Origin: Diplonema papillatum
Lineage: Eukaryota > Euglenozoa > Diplonemea > Diplonemida > Diplonemidae
Direction: 5' to 3'
Length of the DNA: 64,000 nt
Assembly: GCA_030068145.1 (NCBI GenBank)
Contig: JAPJBO010000290.1
Span: 62,001 to 126,000 of the forward strand
This document shows positions 20,174-30,177 of the stretch, piece after piece. A program made the translations under genes and the position numbers. Position 1 is the stretch's first letter. The number at the start of each line of letters is the position of its first letter. A model generated the notes under the pieces. That model did no database searches and was not told where the DNA came from. It was given only the letters and a program-made list of their open reading frames with translations.

Positions 20174-20199
20174 TTGGGGGAACCGGGCAGTGATGCTAG

Positions 20200-20985
20200 G
20201 ATACGTGAGGATACGTGGGTTTTCGAGAACTTGGCACTAGACCCAGGGGCGCCCGGCCTGACCCCTTCCCCATCGCCCCAGCAACAGCCAAAACGGCCCA
20301 AAAAGTCCGCGCCGCGAAAGCGAGCGGAAGCAAAACTTGGCCTGGAAATGACCAGTTTGACCCCATCCTCATCATCGTCGACTCTCCCGACGGGCGATCA
20401 TCATAAAGTAACACTAGCCCGTGAACAGTGCTCGCTTGCCTTCATGGCACTTGCACTTTACAGAACTCGATGCTCAATAAAAAATCGACGTGGGCGGCTT
20501 AGATCTACAAGAGCTGCGAGCTCAGCCATTCTTCGCGCGGCTTTCAAGTTCGACACCCGTGCACCCGCAGGCAGTGTTTTTCCCGTGTGGCTAAAAGATC
20601 TTTTTTTTCCGGGTGTGTACTTTTTTTCCCTCCTCCCCATGTATCGGTCCATAGTTCCCGGGATGGTAAAAAATGCTTTCCGGGAAAAAAAGTACAACCC
20701 AAACATTTTTTGAGGGCCAACACACTCTTTTTCCCGGTAAAAACCACCTCTCTCACCTACTGCGGCACCATACTGAGGAGGGCCTACCGTAAGTAAGGTA
20801 TGTGGACAATGGCCGAAACCACCAATGACCAACGACCAAGGTACCCACCGATCCTCTTACCTCGTGTAACCACCACTCTTACGACTCTCAGAGCACAAAG
20901 AATATCTTCCCTTAACGACGAAGGTTACCCGGAGACTTTAAAACCCCGGAGTTTCAAGCGAACTTTCGCTCTAAAAAATAGTTAT
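20200..20985 (+). mobile_element. LINE-A copy: Lys-rich ORF end and 3' tail
   Basis: The frame at 20270-20410 reads APRKRAEAKLGLEMTSLTPS, which aligns with the repeated MEL-ITS module of the first LINE-A copy, and continues where that copy has a stop. The tail marker CGGAGACTTTAAAACCCCGG and the module TTCAAGCGAAC end the copy at about 20975. The part from 20560 to 20760 holds an imperfect palindrome (TTTTTCCCG and CGGGAAAAA blocks) that is probably a separate insertion. Confidence 0.55.
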
Positions 20986-21200
20986 TTTTCGCCCAAAAAC
21001 CTTTTTTCCACGAAAATGGGGTTGGCTAAAAAACTTTTTTTCGCCACAGGAGTTCCATCTAAGCCGGAAGCCACCCTCCTAACACCATGCAAAAAGATCG
21101 GTCGAGAGATTTTTTTTTTTGACCTCTTTTTGTGAACCGTGAATTTTTTTTTAGCCAACCAATTTCATTTTGTTGGCTAACCGGAAAACCACTGCCCGCA
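20985..21200. repeat. Imperfect inverted repeat
   Basis: GGGGTTGGCTAAAAAAC (about 21018) faces TTTTTTTTTAGCCAACC (about 21144), and a second TTGGCTAACC lies at about 21172. Homopolymer T runs dominate. It may be a small foldback element. Confidence 0.5.
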
Positions 21201-21432
21201 GGAGAAAAAAAAACGGAGATACCTACCTCCAGTAGCAAACACCACCCCCTTCCCACCGCCCCCCAGAAAAAAAGCAACAGCAGCAACACACACACACCAA
21301 CCAAAAAGAAAAGGCTGCCCAGTTTTCTGCGCCGAGTGGGAGTCGAGGCGGATTTTTCGGTGGTTTGAACGCCGCAAAAAGCCCCCCCGCCCGCACGCTT
21401 GTAGGGAGGCACCACCTTAACACGGGCCCGCA

Positions 21433-21462
<30 letters not shown>
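21433..21462. repeat. (CA)n microsatellite upstream of the SNARE exon
   Basis: Perfect CA dinucleotide run of about 15 units, 75-100 bp before the ATG. Confidence 0.95.
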
Positions 21463-21464
<2 letters not shown>

Positions 21465-21534
21465 CCTTCCCCGGATAAAGCACCCCCCGTCCAGCCGACT
21501 CCCCGCCGGTTCTTCTTGAAAGGTCCCCCTCCCG

Positions 21535-21738
21535 ATGTCGGCCGTGTACGAGGTCTACGAGCAGGACTACCAAGAGAACATCGGCAATGCCGAGACCGCG
21601 ATCGCCATCCTGGGCCCCGCGACAACCCTCGACGGGCCGACGCGCAAAAAGCTCGCCGAGCTCGACGAGTTCCTGGACGCGTGCCGCGATGCGCTGCGCC
21701 TCATGGGCAACGACTCCGCCGGCAACCCGGATCTCAAG
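21535..21738 (+). CDS. VTI1: Vti1-like v-SNARE, first exon
   Basis: ATG at 21535 opens 68 codons ending at AAG|GTGTGG, a splice donor in phase 0. The start MSAVYEVYEQDYQENIGNAE and the following helical stretch with a conserved ...ELDEFLDACRDALRLM match the N-terminal helical bundle of Vti1 proteins (MSxxFExYEQDF..., then EL-EA-ELI-xM). Vti1 works in Golgi-endosome-vacuole fusion. The helices leading to the SNARE motif and membrane anchor should lie in later exons, but none is seen before the R1 repeat at 21777, so the gene may have a long intron or be truncated. Context before the ATG (CTCCCGATGTC) is acceptable. The symbol is tentative. Confidence 0.6.
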
Positions 21739-21776
21739 GTGTGGATGGATTTTTGTTTTGTATAAGCACCTGCTTT

Positions 21777-22095
21777 GAAGGAAATGCTTGAGGAGACTGC
21801 CAGTTGCGATAGATCAAAGGAGGTACATGTGCAGTAGCCCACACGAAACACAGGTAAATCTGGGTTCAACAAAAAAGACCCACTTTGTAGTTGTATAGGC
21901 AGTCCCTCGAGTATTTTTACATAAGCGCCAGCTTGAAAGGAAATGCTCGACGATGCTGCCCGACAAAGAACAGAAAGGATCCCAAGTGCTGTAACTACCG
22001 AACCACGTGTTGAACGGACGTGAGGTCATACCACCCTACACGACAAATCACACAAACACAACAGGTAAAAGTCCTTGAGTGAGAAAGCAACACAC
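21777..22095 (+). repeat. Dispersed repeat R1, partial, with internal duplication
   Basis: GAAGGAAATGCTTGAGGAG (21777) and GAAAGGAAATGCTCGACGA (about 21935) are a duplicated segment, and 21922-22095 matches 296-475. Confidence 0.75.
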
Positions 22096-22184
22096 TTTGT
22101 ATTGTATTTGCCCCTTACCTCTATATCCTCTCCCTTCCATTCGGAGTCGAAGCAGCTACGTCGAGTATTTTTTACATACACGGT

Positions 22185-22345
22185 GCACTAGTAAGGCCAA
22201 TCACTAGTCATTTTGAAATGAACTTACTAGTAAGAAATCTTACTAGTAAGATGACTAGTGCCACTAGTCATTCTTACTAGTGCCACTAGTAAGAATGACT
22301 AGTGCACTAGTAAGAATGACTAGTGCACTAGTCATGTTTGCTAGT
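22185..22345. repeat. Palindromic ACTAGT-rich repeat
   Basis: At least ten ACTAGT sites occur in about 160 bp, alternating with AAGAATG and CATTCTT, so many alternative cruciforms are possible. Confidence 0.9.
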
Positions 22346-22572
22346 GTTTTACACAGTAAAGTCCATTTTTAGGCGGTGGATATGGCGTGGGTGTCCGACC
22401 CACGCTCGAATACTGTTCCGCAGGTTCGTCCTGCGATGTTGTGCACGCAGAAACATGAAAGGTGAACACTAGGTTGCCAAGCCACCTGCCGTAAGTGCGC
22501 ACAACATTTCCAGTCGCCTGGCAGAGGTGTTTCCCAGGAACCTCTTGTGTTGTGAGGTGCGCATGCGTTTCC

Positions 22573-23345
22573 GTGCAGCAAAGATGTTGTGGAGGACAGC
22601 CCCGTGGTCGGGCCAAGCTCGCCATTCACTGCTGTAGAGAGCCAGCTGGGCACACTGATGCATAGACATGCCGAATCGCATTCTGTTCCCTGCAATGATG
22701 GCACCGATAGCGCGCGCTGTCGGTGCATGGTATGCATCCATTGTTGTTTTCCCCTGCGGTGTTTCGTGAGTGATAAGGCTGGCGATGCGGGACCGTACGA
22801 GAATCATACTACACAAAGTTACGTACGAACTATTGCAACGCGCCCCACCCTCTGGCCCAAGTGCACTCGCTGGTGAACAATGTGGAACCACCAGGATACT
22901 TTATGAACCACCAGGCCCCGACTCCTGTCCATCAGGGCTGCCATTGTCTTCGTCAACAGTCATCGTCATCGTCAACAGGACTACTCCCAACAAAAAACAA
23001 AATGAGCATGTGTTGACGATGATGTCAGCCCTGATGGACAGGAGTCGGGGTCTCAGCCAGAGAGGAGCGCGCGCCCTATGTTGCAATAGTCCTTACGTAG
23101 CTTTGTGTAGTATGATTCTCGTACGGTCCCACATCGCCAGCCTTGAAACACCGCAGGGGGAAAACAACAATGGATGCATACCATGCACCGACAGCGCGCG
23201 CTATCGGTGGCATCATTGCAGAGAACAGAATGCGATTCGGCATGTTTATGCAGTGTGCCCAGCTGGGCTCGCTAATTAATAGCGAACTTGGCCTGACCAT
23301 GGGGCTGTCCTACAACACCCTTGCTGCACGCGAAGCAGGGTTCAA
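22573..23345. repeat. Long inverted repeat (arms about 370 bp, loop about 35 bp)
   Basis: The left arm (22573-22965) and right arm (about 23012-23345) are reverse complements with a few per cent differences; both encode a protein piece with TTMDAYHAPTARAIG and NRMRFGM. A transcript through it would form a long hairpin. Confidence 0.85.
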
Positions 23346-23667
23346 GACGATGGCCGACGAGTTTGTCGGGGATACCCCGAAGGCAATTTCGTTCCTGCTG
23401 TCCAAGTTTCCACTGGAGCAGGGTGGCTGCCCACCCGCAGTGGTTGTGCCAATGGACGCGTACAAACCAGGCAACGCCTTCCGTGGGGCAACAGGGAGGC
23501 AGCGTCTTGCTGTTGGACTGTCCGGGGGCCTCAAGGCGACGCGGTTTCTAACTGTGTGCGATAAGCGGAAGCCTGCCTTCCACTCATGGTGGATCTTCAG
23601 CTGCCTGCCGCATCTGAGCGCTATTCAGGAAGTACGTTCCGCAAGAACAATGCAATCATTCCTCTGA
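23143..23667 (+). CDS. Unrecognised ORF continuing from the right arm
   Basis: An open frame of about 175 aa contains TTMDAYHAPTARAIGGIIAE, GLTMGLSYNTLAARE, VVVPMDAYKPGNAFRG and a Trp-rich end. The first third is also encoded in the inverted left arm. I recognise no family. Conservative differences between the arms suggest that it was once a real protein, probably of a mobile element. Confidence 0.35.
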   Translation: MKHRRGKTTMDAYHAPTARAIGGIIAENRMRFGMFMQCAQLGSLINSELGLTMGLSYNTLAAREAGFKTMADEFVGDTPKAISFLLSKFPLEQGGCPPAVVVPMDAYKPGNAFRGATGRQRLAVGLSGGLKATRFLTVCDKRKPAFHSWWIFSCLPHLSAIQEVRSARTMQSFL

Positions 23668-23840
23668 GTCGATTTGTGTTTGGTGGTGACCACGCAGAAT
23701 TGTGGTCGCTCTTTCGAGGCGTGGGCGGTGGCGGGCACCGAAGTGCCTTTTGTGCAACCTGCATTGAGACGCGGTTGGAACACCTGCACAGATGCAAACG
23801 GCTTAGCATCCAGGAGATGCATGCGCAGGGCTTCCACTGC

Positions 23841-23890
23841 ATGGCCAAAAAAAAATTTCCGGAAAAAAATTGGGGTATTTGAATTTTAGA
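23841..23890 (+). repeat. Core also present in the 24.24-kb MITE
   Basis: AAATTTCCGGAAAAAAATTG recurs at about 24288-24307 within the 124-bp MITE, so this may be a truncated or diverged relative. Confidence 0.5.
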
Positions 23891-23899
23891 AATTTGGAA

Positions 23900-24175
23900 C
23901 AAACTCTGCAGTAATTTTTGAGAAAGTGCCCCCCCTTCTTTTTCTCCCCCATTTCTTTTCCTTTTTCATCCCCTAATCCGGTGGGCAGCAGTCAGTTGTG
24001 AGACTGGCAGGTGAGCAGCGTCACCTCCCCTAGCGAGCTCTCGGATCAAGCTGCGTCTGATGCAGCTGTTGTATGGATCGCCTACATACACTCAGCCGCG
24101 CGTGCTCTCATTGCGAAGGTTACTGCTGCGGCCTTCTGGGTGGCAGCTGTGTCAGGTCAAGTAGCGAGATCTGAG
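23900..24175. other. No gene; probably the upstream part of repeat R1
   Basis: It runs directly into the R1 copy at 24176 without a visible boundary. The corresponding part of copy 1 would lie before the window start, so this cannot be tested here. Confidence 0.4.
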
Positions 24176-24560
24176 GCCCTGTGATGGCTGAGTGCACACC
24201 CAAGCAGGGTTGCATCCTCGTGTTGTAGCCGTGTTGTGTATAACATGCAGGGTCAAAACCTTGTGTCTTTTTGGAAATGGCAAAGAAAAAATTTCCGGAA
24301 AAAAATTGGGGTTTTGGGGGTCCATCGGCCCCGCGGGAGCGTTTTAAAAAGACACTGACCCTGCATGATAAGGCTTCGTGGGGGCCTGGTCAACCACCTC
24401 ATCACTATAGGGCACAAACCTTTCTCGACAGTGATTGGACAGTCGGGATTGCCGGGGGCGGGTCTCCATGAAGAAGAGAATTGTAAAGCAAGACCTGCCC
24501 CCTGCGCCTGCTGTCTCCGGCTGCTTCGGCAGACGACACATACTACTACTACACTACATC
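24176..24560 (+). repeat. Dispersed repeat R1, copy 2, with nested MITE
   Basis: Nearly identical to 1-260 apart from the 124-bp insertion at 24244-24367 plus its target duplication, and a much shorter TAC run at 24541. Confidence 0.9.
24244..24367. mobile_element. MITE, 124 bp, 12-bp perfect TIR, ATAA target duplication
   Basis: Ends CATGCAGGGTCA and TGACCCTGCATG are perfect inverted repeats. ATAA flanks both sides (24240-24243 and 24368-24371) and is single in the empty site of R1 copy 1 (GTGTATAAGG at 64-73), which proves insertion and sets the boundaries. No coding capacity. A 4-bp duplication does not identify the superfamily by itself. Confidence 0.9.
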
Positions 24561-24829
24561 CCCTAATCCGTGCCTCGTAACACACAGCCGCCGATCAACA
24601 CGAAACCACCCAGAAGAAAAGCCAGGCACCGGGATCTTCCTGACGAGCAACCCGGTGAACTTAATCAAGAGTCGAAGATTAGCGTCGAAACTTCCTGGCT
24701 TTTCACGCCGTAGCAGAACGACCACACCCTACCAATCCCAAGCACCCCCTAAACGCGTTAGGGGACTTCACAAGGTTTCACAACGGAGTGACACAACACC
24801 CGAAACGAGCTGCACCCTCTCACTTTTCT

Positions 24830-24915
24830 CAACCCCCCGCCATACTCAAGCCTCTACGGTCAACCGGAGACTTTAAAATACCGACCTTCTAATCCACAAA
24901 TAACGCTTGAAAGCG
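24830..24915 (+). mobile_element. LINE-A 3' tail
   Basis: GTCAACCGGAGACTTTAAAA, then TACCGACCTTCTAATCCACA, matches the tail at 2738-2780. Confidence 0.65.
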
Positions 24916-25181
24916 AAGCCACGCAAAGCTCCCGGTGAGTGCGGGGTCGTACAACTGTGCGATTTGCCTACTGTTCGCGAAGAAACCCCCCATTGCAGAT
25001 AGAAACAAGCTGGAGTGAAGTGAAGGCGCCATTCCCGCAGGTTCCGGCCTGGACAGCTGCGGAGTACCAGCTGAGCTGTTGAGTGCACCCTGGCTTGCGG
25101 ATTATCCGAAAAAGTAGTTTTTTTTCGTTAAACTGCTTTTTTGTTGCAAAGAAAACGTATTTGTAGTGCGCGAAAAACCTG

Positions 25182-25184
<3 letters not shown>

Positions 25185-25213
<29 letters not shown>

Positions 25214-25380
25214 TATGCGCGAAAAAACTGTTTTTTACAAATATATGCGCGAAAAAACTGTTTTTTTTTACAAATATATGCGCGAAAAACCTGTTTTTTT
25301 TTACAAATCTATGCGCGAAAAAACTATAATTTACAAATATATGCACCGCGCATATATTTGTAAATTTAGTTTTTTCGCGC
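25185..25380. repeat. Minisatellite, ACAAATATATGCGCGAAAAA unit
   Basis: Five direct units of 33-37 bp follow a T20 run and end in one inverted unit at 25345-25380 (GCGCATATATTTGTAAATT), which makes a hairpin. Confidence 0.9.
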
Positions 25381-25394
25381 ATATCCTGGTATAT

Positions 25395-25625
25395 TACCCA
25401 AAAATTTTCGACCAAAAATTTTTGACCAAAAATTTTCGACTAAAAATTTTGACCAAAAATTTTGACCAAAAATTTTGACCAAAAATTTTTGACCAGAAAT
25501 TTTTGACCAAAATTCTGACCAAAATTTTTGACCAAAATTTTTGACCAAAATTTTGACCAAAATTTTGGACCCAAATTCTGGGTCCAAATTCTGGGTCCAA
25601 ATTTTGGGCCCAAATTTTGGACCCA
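25395..25625. repeat. Short tandem repeats, GACCAAAAATTTT and GGGTCCAAATTTT units
   Basis: About twelve imperfect 12-15 bp units pass into GACCCAAATTCTGG units. The drift in unit sequence suggests successive slippage. The pattern resembles the ACTTGGACCCAAA array at 30.2 kb and GGACCAAAATT at 59.3 kb. Confidence 0.9.
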
Positions 25626-25850
25626 AAACCGAACCGAAAACCGACCCCGAAACCGAACCTTCCAGAATTAAATCTGAAAACCGAACCCAAAACCGACCCC
25701 GAAACCGAACCTTCCAGAATTAAATCTGAAAACCGAACCCGAAACCGACCCCAAAACCGAACCCGAAACCGAACCTTCCAGAATTAGATTTGGAAACCGA
25801 ACCCGAAACCGACCCCAAAACCGAACCCTTCCAGAAATAAAACACCCCCA
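25625..25850. repeat. Minisatellite, CGAACCTTCCAGAATTAAAT unit
   Basis: Three to four units of about 60-75 bp with inner AACCGAACCCGAAACCGACC hexamer-like repeats. Confidence 0.9.
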
Positions 25851-26840
25851 CACCCCCCCGCCCCATCCAAAGGACCCTCTGATGGGCTCTAACTCTGGAT
25901 TGGTCTGCGTTCACGAGCGAAACCAGAGACGAAGAACGAGGTGCACACAACACCGCGGTGAAAAAACACAGGGGGAGTCCCTCAAGGTTTTGTATTCCTA
26001 CCTGCGTGTCTGTACGTAATCAAAAATGTCGAATCGCACACAGGCACGCATAACGGGCTACAAGAAAGACGTTCAACGGTACGCGTCTGAAGCTACGAAG
26101 CACAGGTGTGTTCACTGTCAAAACACAACGACAGCGTGCACCCAAATATGCAACCCGTAACCACATAGCCTTCTCTTGCTCCAAGAGAACCCATGCATCA
26201 ACGGTCACACGGAGACCCGAAAAACCCCGGAATTTCAAGCGAACTTTAACTCTAAATCAAGTGTTCCCGTTTGAAAACAAGCTTGCAGCTCACCCACCAC
26301 TGCTGTCGCCGTAGCTGAACGATTTCCATGTGCTGCAGCGTGAAGTGCCGGAAGAAGATCCCCCCCGTAAAAGGTTACTACCTTAATCAGTGACGCAAAC
26401 GCCTCCAACACGAGTCACCCACCACCGCTGTCGCCGTAGCTGAACGATTTCCATGTGCTACAGCGTGAAATGCCGGTGGAAGATCCCCTCGTAAAACGTT
26501 AATACCTTACTCAGGCCCCACGAGCGAAACCTTCCGAAGGACAACCACGAAGTTTGTAGGCCCAAGACCAACACGTCTACCCCCCTTCCAAAGGACCCGC
26601 TGATGAGCTCTGACTTTGGATCGGTCTGCGTCCAAGAAGCGAGATCTGAGACGAAGAACGAGGTGCACACAACACCGCGGTGAAAAAAATACAGGGGGCT
26701 AGTCCCTCAAGGTTTCATACCTCACTTTGGGAGCCGTACACTCCCCTTTTACCTATTTCTATTTATGTATCCCTTACATCTTCCTCGAAGAAGACGACTT
26801 GATGCTAGCATCAACCATGCATGAGAGGCAGTGCTCTAAC
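25851..26840. repeat. Repeats flanking the 18S fragment; LINE-A tail at 26100-26245
   Basis: 25869-25990, 26590-26720 and 27609-27680 share AACGAGGTGCACACAACACC, GCGGTGAAAAAA and GGGGGAGTCCCTCAAGGTTT-like blocks. 26289-26345 and 26415-26475 are a duplication (CGCCGTAGCTGAACGATTTC). The LINE-A tail shows GGTCACACGGAGACCCG, CCCCGG and TTCAAGCGAACTTTAACTC. No protein gene is visible. Confidence 0.75.
26721..26840 (+). repeat. Direct repeat flanking the 18S fragment, left copy
   Basis: GGGAGCCGTACACTCCCC, ATCTTCCTCGAAGAAGA and GATGCTAGCATCAACCATGC recur at 27680-27803, on the other side of the rRNA fragment. Either an rDNA-containing unit was tandemly duplicated or a repeat inserted twice. Confidence 0.8.
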
Positions 26841-26844
26841 CACT

Positions 26845-27282
26845 TCCGGACGAACTACGTAGTTAATTCAAGAAAAGTTCGCGGGTGTCAAGTTCGCTGT
26901 TTGCTTTATCAGAAAGATCTGACACAAATCTTTGGGGTCTCTTAACCCGAGAAGGAATAATCAAAACGAAGTTCTTAGCGGTTCTCTTTTGAGTTTTGTC
27001 TAAGGCCTCGTTGCGCGGGATCAATAGGGACTGCCGGGGTCGTACGTACTCCTACGTCAGAGGTGAAATTCTTAGATCGTAGGAAGACGAACTTCTGCGA
27101 AAGCATTCGACAAGAATGTCTTCCTTAATCAAGAACGAGAGCGTGGGGATCCAAGACGATCAGATACCGTCGTAGTCCACTGCTGTAAACGATGCCGTCT
27201 CAGGATCGAGGGAAGTCATTTTGGCTCCCACGGCACTCCCCGAACGAGAAATCAAAGATTATGGGTTCAGGGGGGAGTACAT

Positions 27283-27315
<33 letters not shown>

Positions 27316-27570
27316 TGACACCACCAGGCGTGGAGTATGCGGCTTAATTTGACTCAACACGGGGAATTTTACTAGGTCAGGACGATCTCAAGGATTGACA
27401 GATTGAGAGCTCTTTCTCGATGAATTGTGTGGTGGTGCATGGCCGCTCCTGGTTGGTGGAGTGATTTGTCAGGTTGATTCCGTTAACGAACGAGATCTCG
27501 ACCCTTAAATAGGTGTGAGGGATCCGTCCGTCATCAGACAGAAATCCTGCTCCGAGCTCTCAACGGATAC
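26845..27570 (+). rRNA. 18S rRNA fragment (late V4 to V8)
   Basis: It shows TCAGAGGTGAAATTCTTAGA, GCGAAAGCATTC, TTAATCAAGAACGA, GACGATCAGATACCGTCGTA, AAACTTAAAGGAATTGACGG, GCGGCTTAATTTGACTCAAC and ACACGGGGAA in SSU order. Some usually invariant sites differ (GAATGACACCACCAGGCGTG). The 5' half and the 3' end are missing, and non-rRNA repeats border it, so it is a dispersed fragment. Confidence 0.9.
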
Positions 27571-27679
27571 CTGAGGTTTGCCGTGAGCCCCCCTTTTCCC
27601 ACCCTCCCCAAGAACGAGGTGCACACAACACCGCGGTGAAAAAAACACAGGGGGCTAGTCCCTCAAGGTTGCATACCCC

Positions 27680-27803
27680 CACTTTGGGAGCCGTACACTC
27701 CCCCTTTTTACAACTTTCTATTTTCTATTTTGCATTAGACGACATCTTCCTCGAAGAAGACTTGATGCTAGCATCAACCATGCATGAGAGGCAGTGCTCT
27801 GCC
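27680..27803 (+). repeat. Direct repeat flanking the 18S fragment, right copy
   Basis: Partner of 26721-26840; it ends CATGAGAGGCAGTGCTCT, as the left copy does. Confidence 0.8.
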
Positions 27804-27994
27804 TAAACAGTAAACTAAGATTTTCCCCCCGTCCTTAAGTGGTTAAACTAAGACCCCCGACGAACACCACCCCAGGTCGCGACTGAACCGCGCAGCGCTT
27901 GTCGACGGCGGGAACAAAGGCGACATCGAAATGACAGATCAAAAGACGCGCCTCGCTCAGCAAACCGGCAGAATGGACCAGCAGGTGTGCAGCC

Positions 27995-28365
27995 CTCGCT
28001 TGCGCTATCAGCAGCCACTAGCACTATCCACTGGCAGCGTAGTCCTACGAGTACATGTGTACAGTGTGTGGTATGCGAAGCAGCCACTAGCACTATCCAC
28101 TGGCAGCGTAGTCCTACGAGTACATGTGTACAGTGTGTGGTATGCGAAGCAGCCACTAGCACTATCCACTGGCAGCGTAGTCCTACGAGTAGTGTGCGGT
28201 ATGCGAAGCAGCCACTAGCACTATCCACTGGCAGCGTAGTCCTACGAGTACATGTGTACAGTGTGTGGTATGCGAAGCAGCCACTAGCACTATCCACTGG
28301 CAGCGTAGTCCGACGAGTACATGTGTACAGTGTGTGGTACGAAGCAGCCACTAGCACTACACAGC
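27995..28365 (+). repeat. Minisatellite, about 65-bp unit x 5-6
   Basis: Units share CAGCCACTAGCACTATCCAC, TGGCAGCGTAGTCC, ACGAGTACATGTGTACAGTG and GTATGCGAAG. One unit lacks the GTACATGTGTACAGT palindrome. Units are nearly identical, so the array is young. Confidence 0.95.
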
Positions 28366-29353
28366 ACTACGTAGCATCCTCTGCGGGCTGTAGGATGATA
28401 TGTGGTGCATGGGCCGGTTCTCCGTCTTCGACTCCCTCTGCACAAACGTCAACTTGAGCACGTCTGCTTCTCTCTGCACGACCTTCAGATCTTCCAGCCG
28501 CGACACGCCCTCCCAGCGAAGCCCCAGCAAGTGCTGAACGCAGCAAAACGCTATCTGCTCCGGACTCAGCCTCCGCAACATTTCCCAGTGCTTCGGTTCC
28601 ACTGGCGCAGCCTGCCTCGTCGGCACATCGGCTCCCAACGCCGTCAGACCCGCTACGTGCGCCTCCATCCAGCTGCCCTTTGGCCTGCTCCCGGGCCCCT
28701 GGTCTCGCCCCCGTGCAGAGCACTCGCTCGAACCGGGCTTCAAAACCCCTGAGCACTTCCATGCGCGTTGGTCCTGGAAAAATCCCCGGCCATCTCGCCC
28801 CCTCCCCGAGGTCCGCGACTCACATCGCTGTCCTGTCTGCAGACACTCAGGTTCCGCACTGATGATGGTCCGCCTTATGTGTCCGTGGCTTAAAGGACCG
28901 AAACACGGCGCAGACGGGACCAGTGCGGTGTTGAGCACATACCCATTCCAAGCACGTTCTTCGAGGTCCGCGAACCCCAACGCGCGACTCCTCTGCGGCA
29001 TCCCGCCTGCCGACAGCCCGTCACCATACCCATCAAACTGCTGAGCATCTGCTTCATCTCCACATCTTGCTCCGCGACCTTCTGCGACGCCTGCCCAAAG
29101 GTCTGGGCCGTCTTCTCCTTCAGATCCCTTACCGCCTCCTGCGGCTCGCCTTCCTCCCCGTCTGCGCTTCTCCTCTTCCCTGGCACACTGCCTGGCAGTG
29201 CCAGCGGCGACTGCGCCGGGGTGCCAGCCCTCGAGCTGCTCGCCGAGACGGTCGCTTGTAGCGCCGCCAGCGCCCTCTGCCCGCAGGCCTTCTTGTGGGT
29301 GCCAACCCTTTCGGGTCAAACGAGCCCCCACAGTGTGGGCACTCTTCCGCCAT
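28357..29353 (-). CDS. Possible gene: C2HC finger and coiled coil, unrecognised
   Basis: On the minus strand ATG at 29353 gives MAEECPHCGGSFDPKGLA. A frame change near 29297 (probably one indel) is needed to continue as HKKACGQRALAALQATVS, which completes a C2HC finger (C-x2-C...H-x3-C). The stretch VRDLKEKTAQTFGQASQKVA, then EQDVEMKQMLSSLM, predicts a coiled coil at about 29030-29140. A further open segment at 28360-28630 contains PKHWEMLRRLSPEQIAFCCV. Introns or frame errors could explain the frame changes. It may be a host gene or the ORF1 of a mobile element; no family is recognised. Confidence 0.4.
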
Positions 29354-29599
29354 GTTTGCGGTCGGGAGGGAGGGGACTCGGGAGGGGAGTTGCTGTGTGC
29401 TCCTGTGGTCTTTGTGTTTTGTCGTACTTGACCAACAGGTTCACCCCCCCGCATGCCAAGTCCGCCCTTCGGTATATGTTCGTCCAGAACTTCACTCACT
29501 TCGTTCACAAAGTTCTTGATCCCTCTCTCCCTCTCTCTCTCGTTCTTGCGGATGCCCTGACAAATGCATTGCCAGTGGCATCTGTCTGTCGTCGGACGA

Positions 29600-29832
29600 T
29601 GGCCTCGGCTATGAGTAGGATACGGAAGTCATGGATGTGCCAGGCAACGCCCTACGTGTGCAAGGGCTGTTTCGGTGGAAGAGACTTCAGGTGGAAATGC
29701 AAGGACTGTGAGAGGCTTGATGGGCAGCACCCACAACGTACCGAAGCTTCTGTGCACAATGTTGACGATTTTCTACACCCAGCTCCCAAGGAGAAAGGGG
29801 TCGAGCCAGGTAAGACCGCAGCTTCGAGTTAG
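29600..29832 (+). CDS. Small Cys-rich ORF, unrecognised
   Basis: The frame MASAMSRIRKSWMCQATPYV continues with KGCFGGRDFRWKCKDCERLD and ends GKTAASS-stop at 29832. CxxC-type spacing (C-x2-C, C-x2-C) could bind zinc. Upstream, 29200-29600 is GC-rich and overlaps the minus-strand candidate. Evidence for expression is absent. Confidence 0.25.
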
Positions 29833-30177
29833 GCGACACCGATGATCCGTTGCCAGAGCGCCGCTCCGCAAAGCTCAACAAATGTTACCATTCTCACACA
29901 GTCGCAACAAATGCTACCATTCTCACACAGTCGCAACAAATTTTAGACCATTCTCACACAACCTGTAGGGCGGGTTTGAACCGACACCACTCCAATTCTA
30001 AGAACCCAAAGTGACTTGAATGTTGCAATGTGTCCAGTTTGGGCATTCAAAAGGCGAGCATGAAAAGTAAGAAATTCTTCTTTTCACGCCAACGTGCGGA
30101 AAAGTTGGTCTAAACTTTGGACCCAAACCTTGAACCAAAATCCGAGCCAAACTTGGACCCACAAATTTGAACCCAAT

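Noticed and set aside
8133-27570. A functional rDNA unit
   Set aside because: Only separated internal 18S pieces are present; no complete 18S, 5.8S or 28S was recognised.
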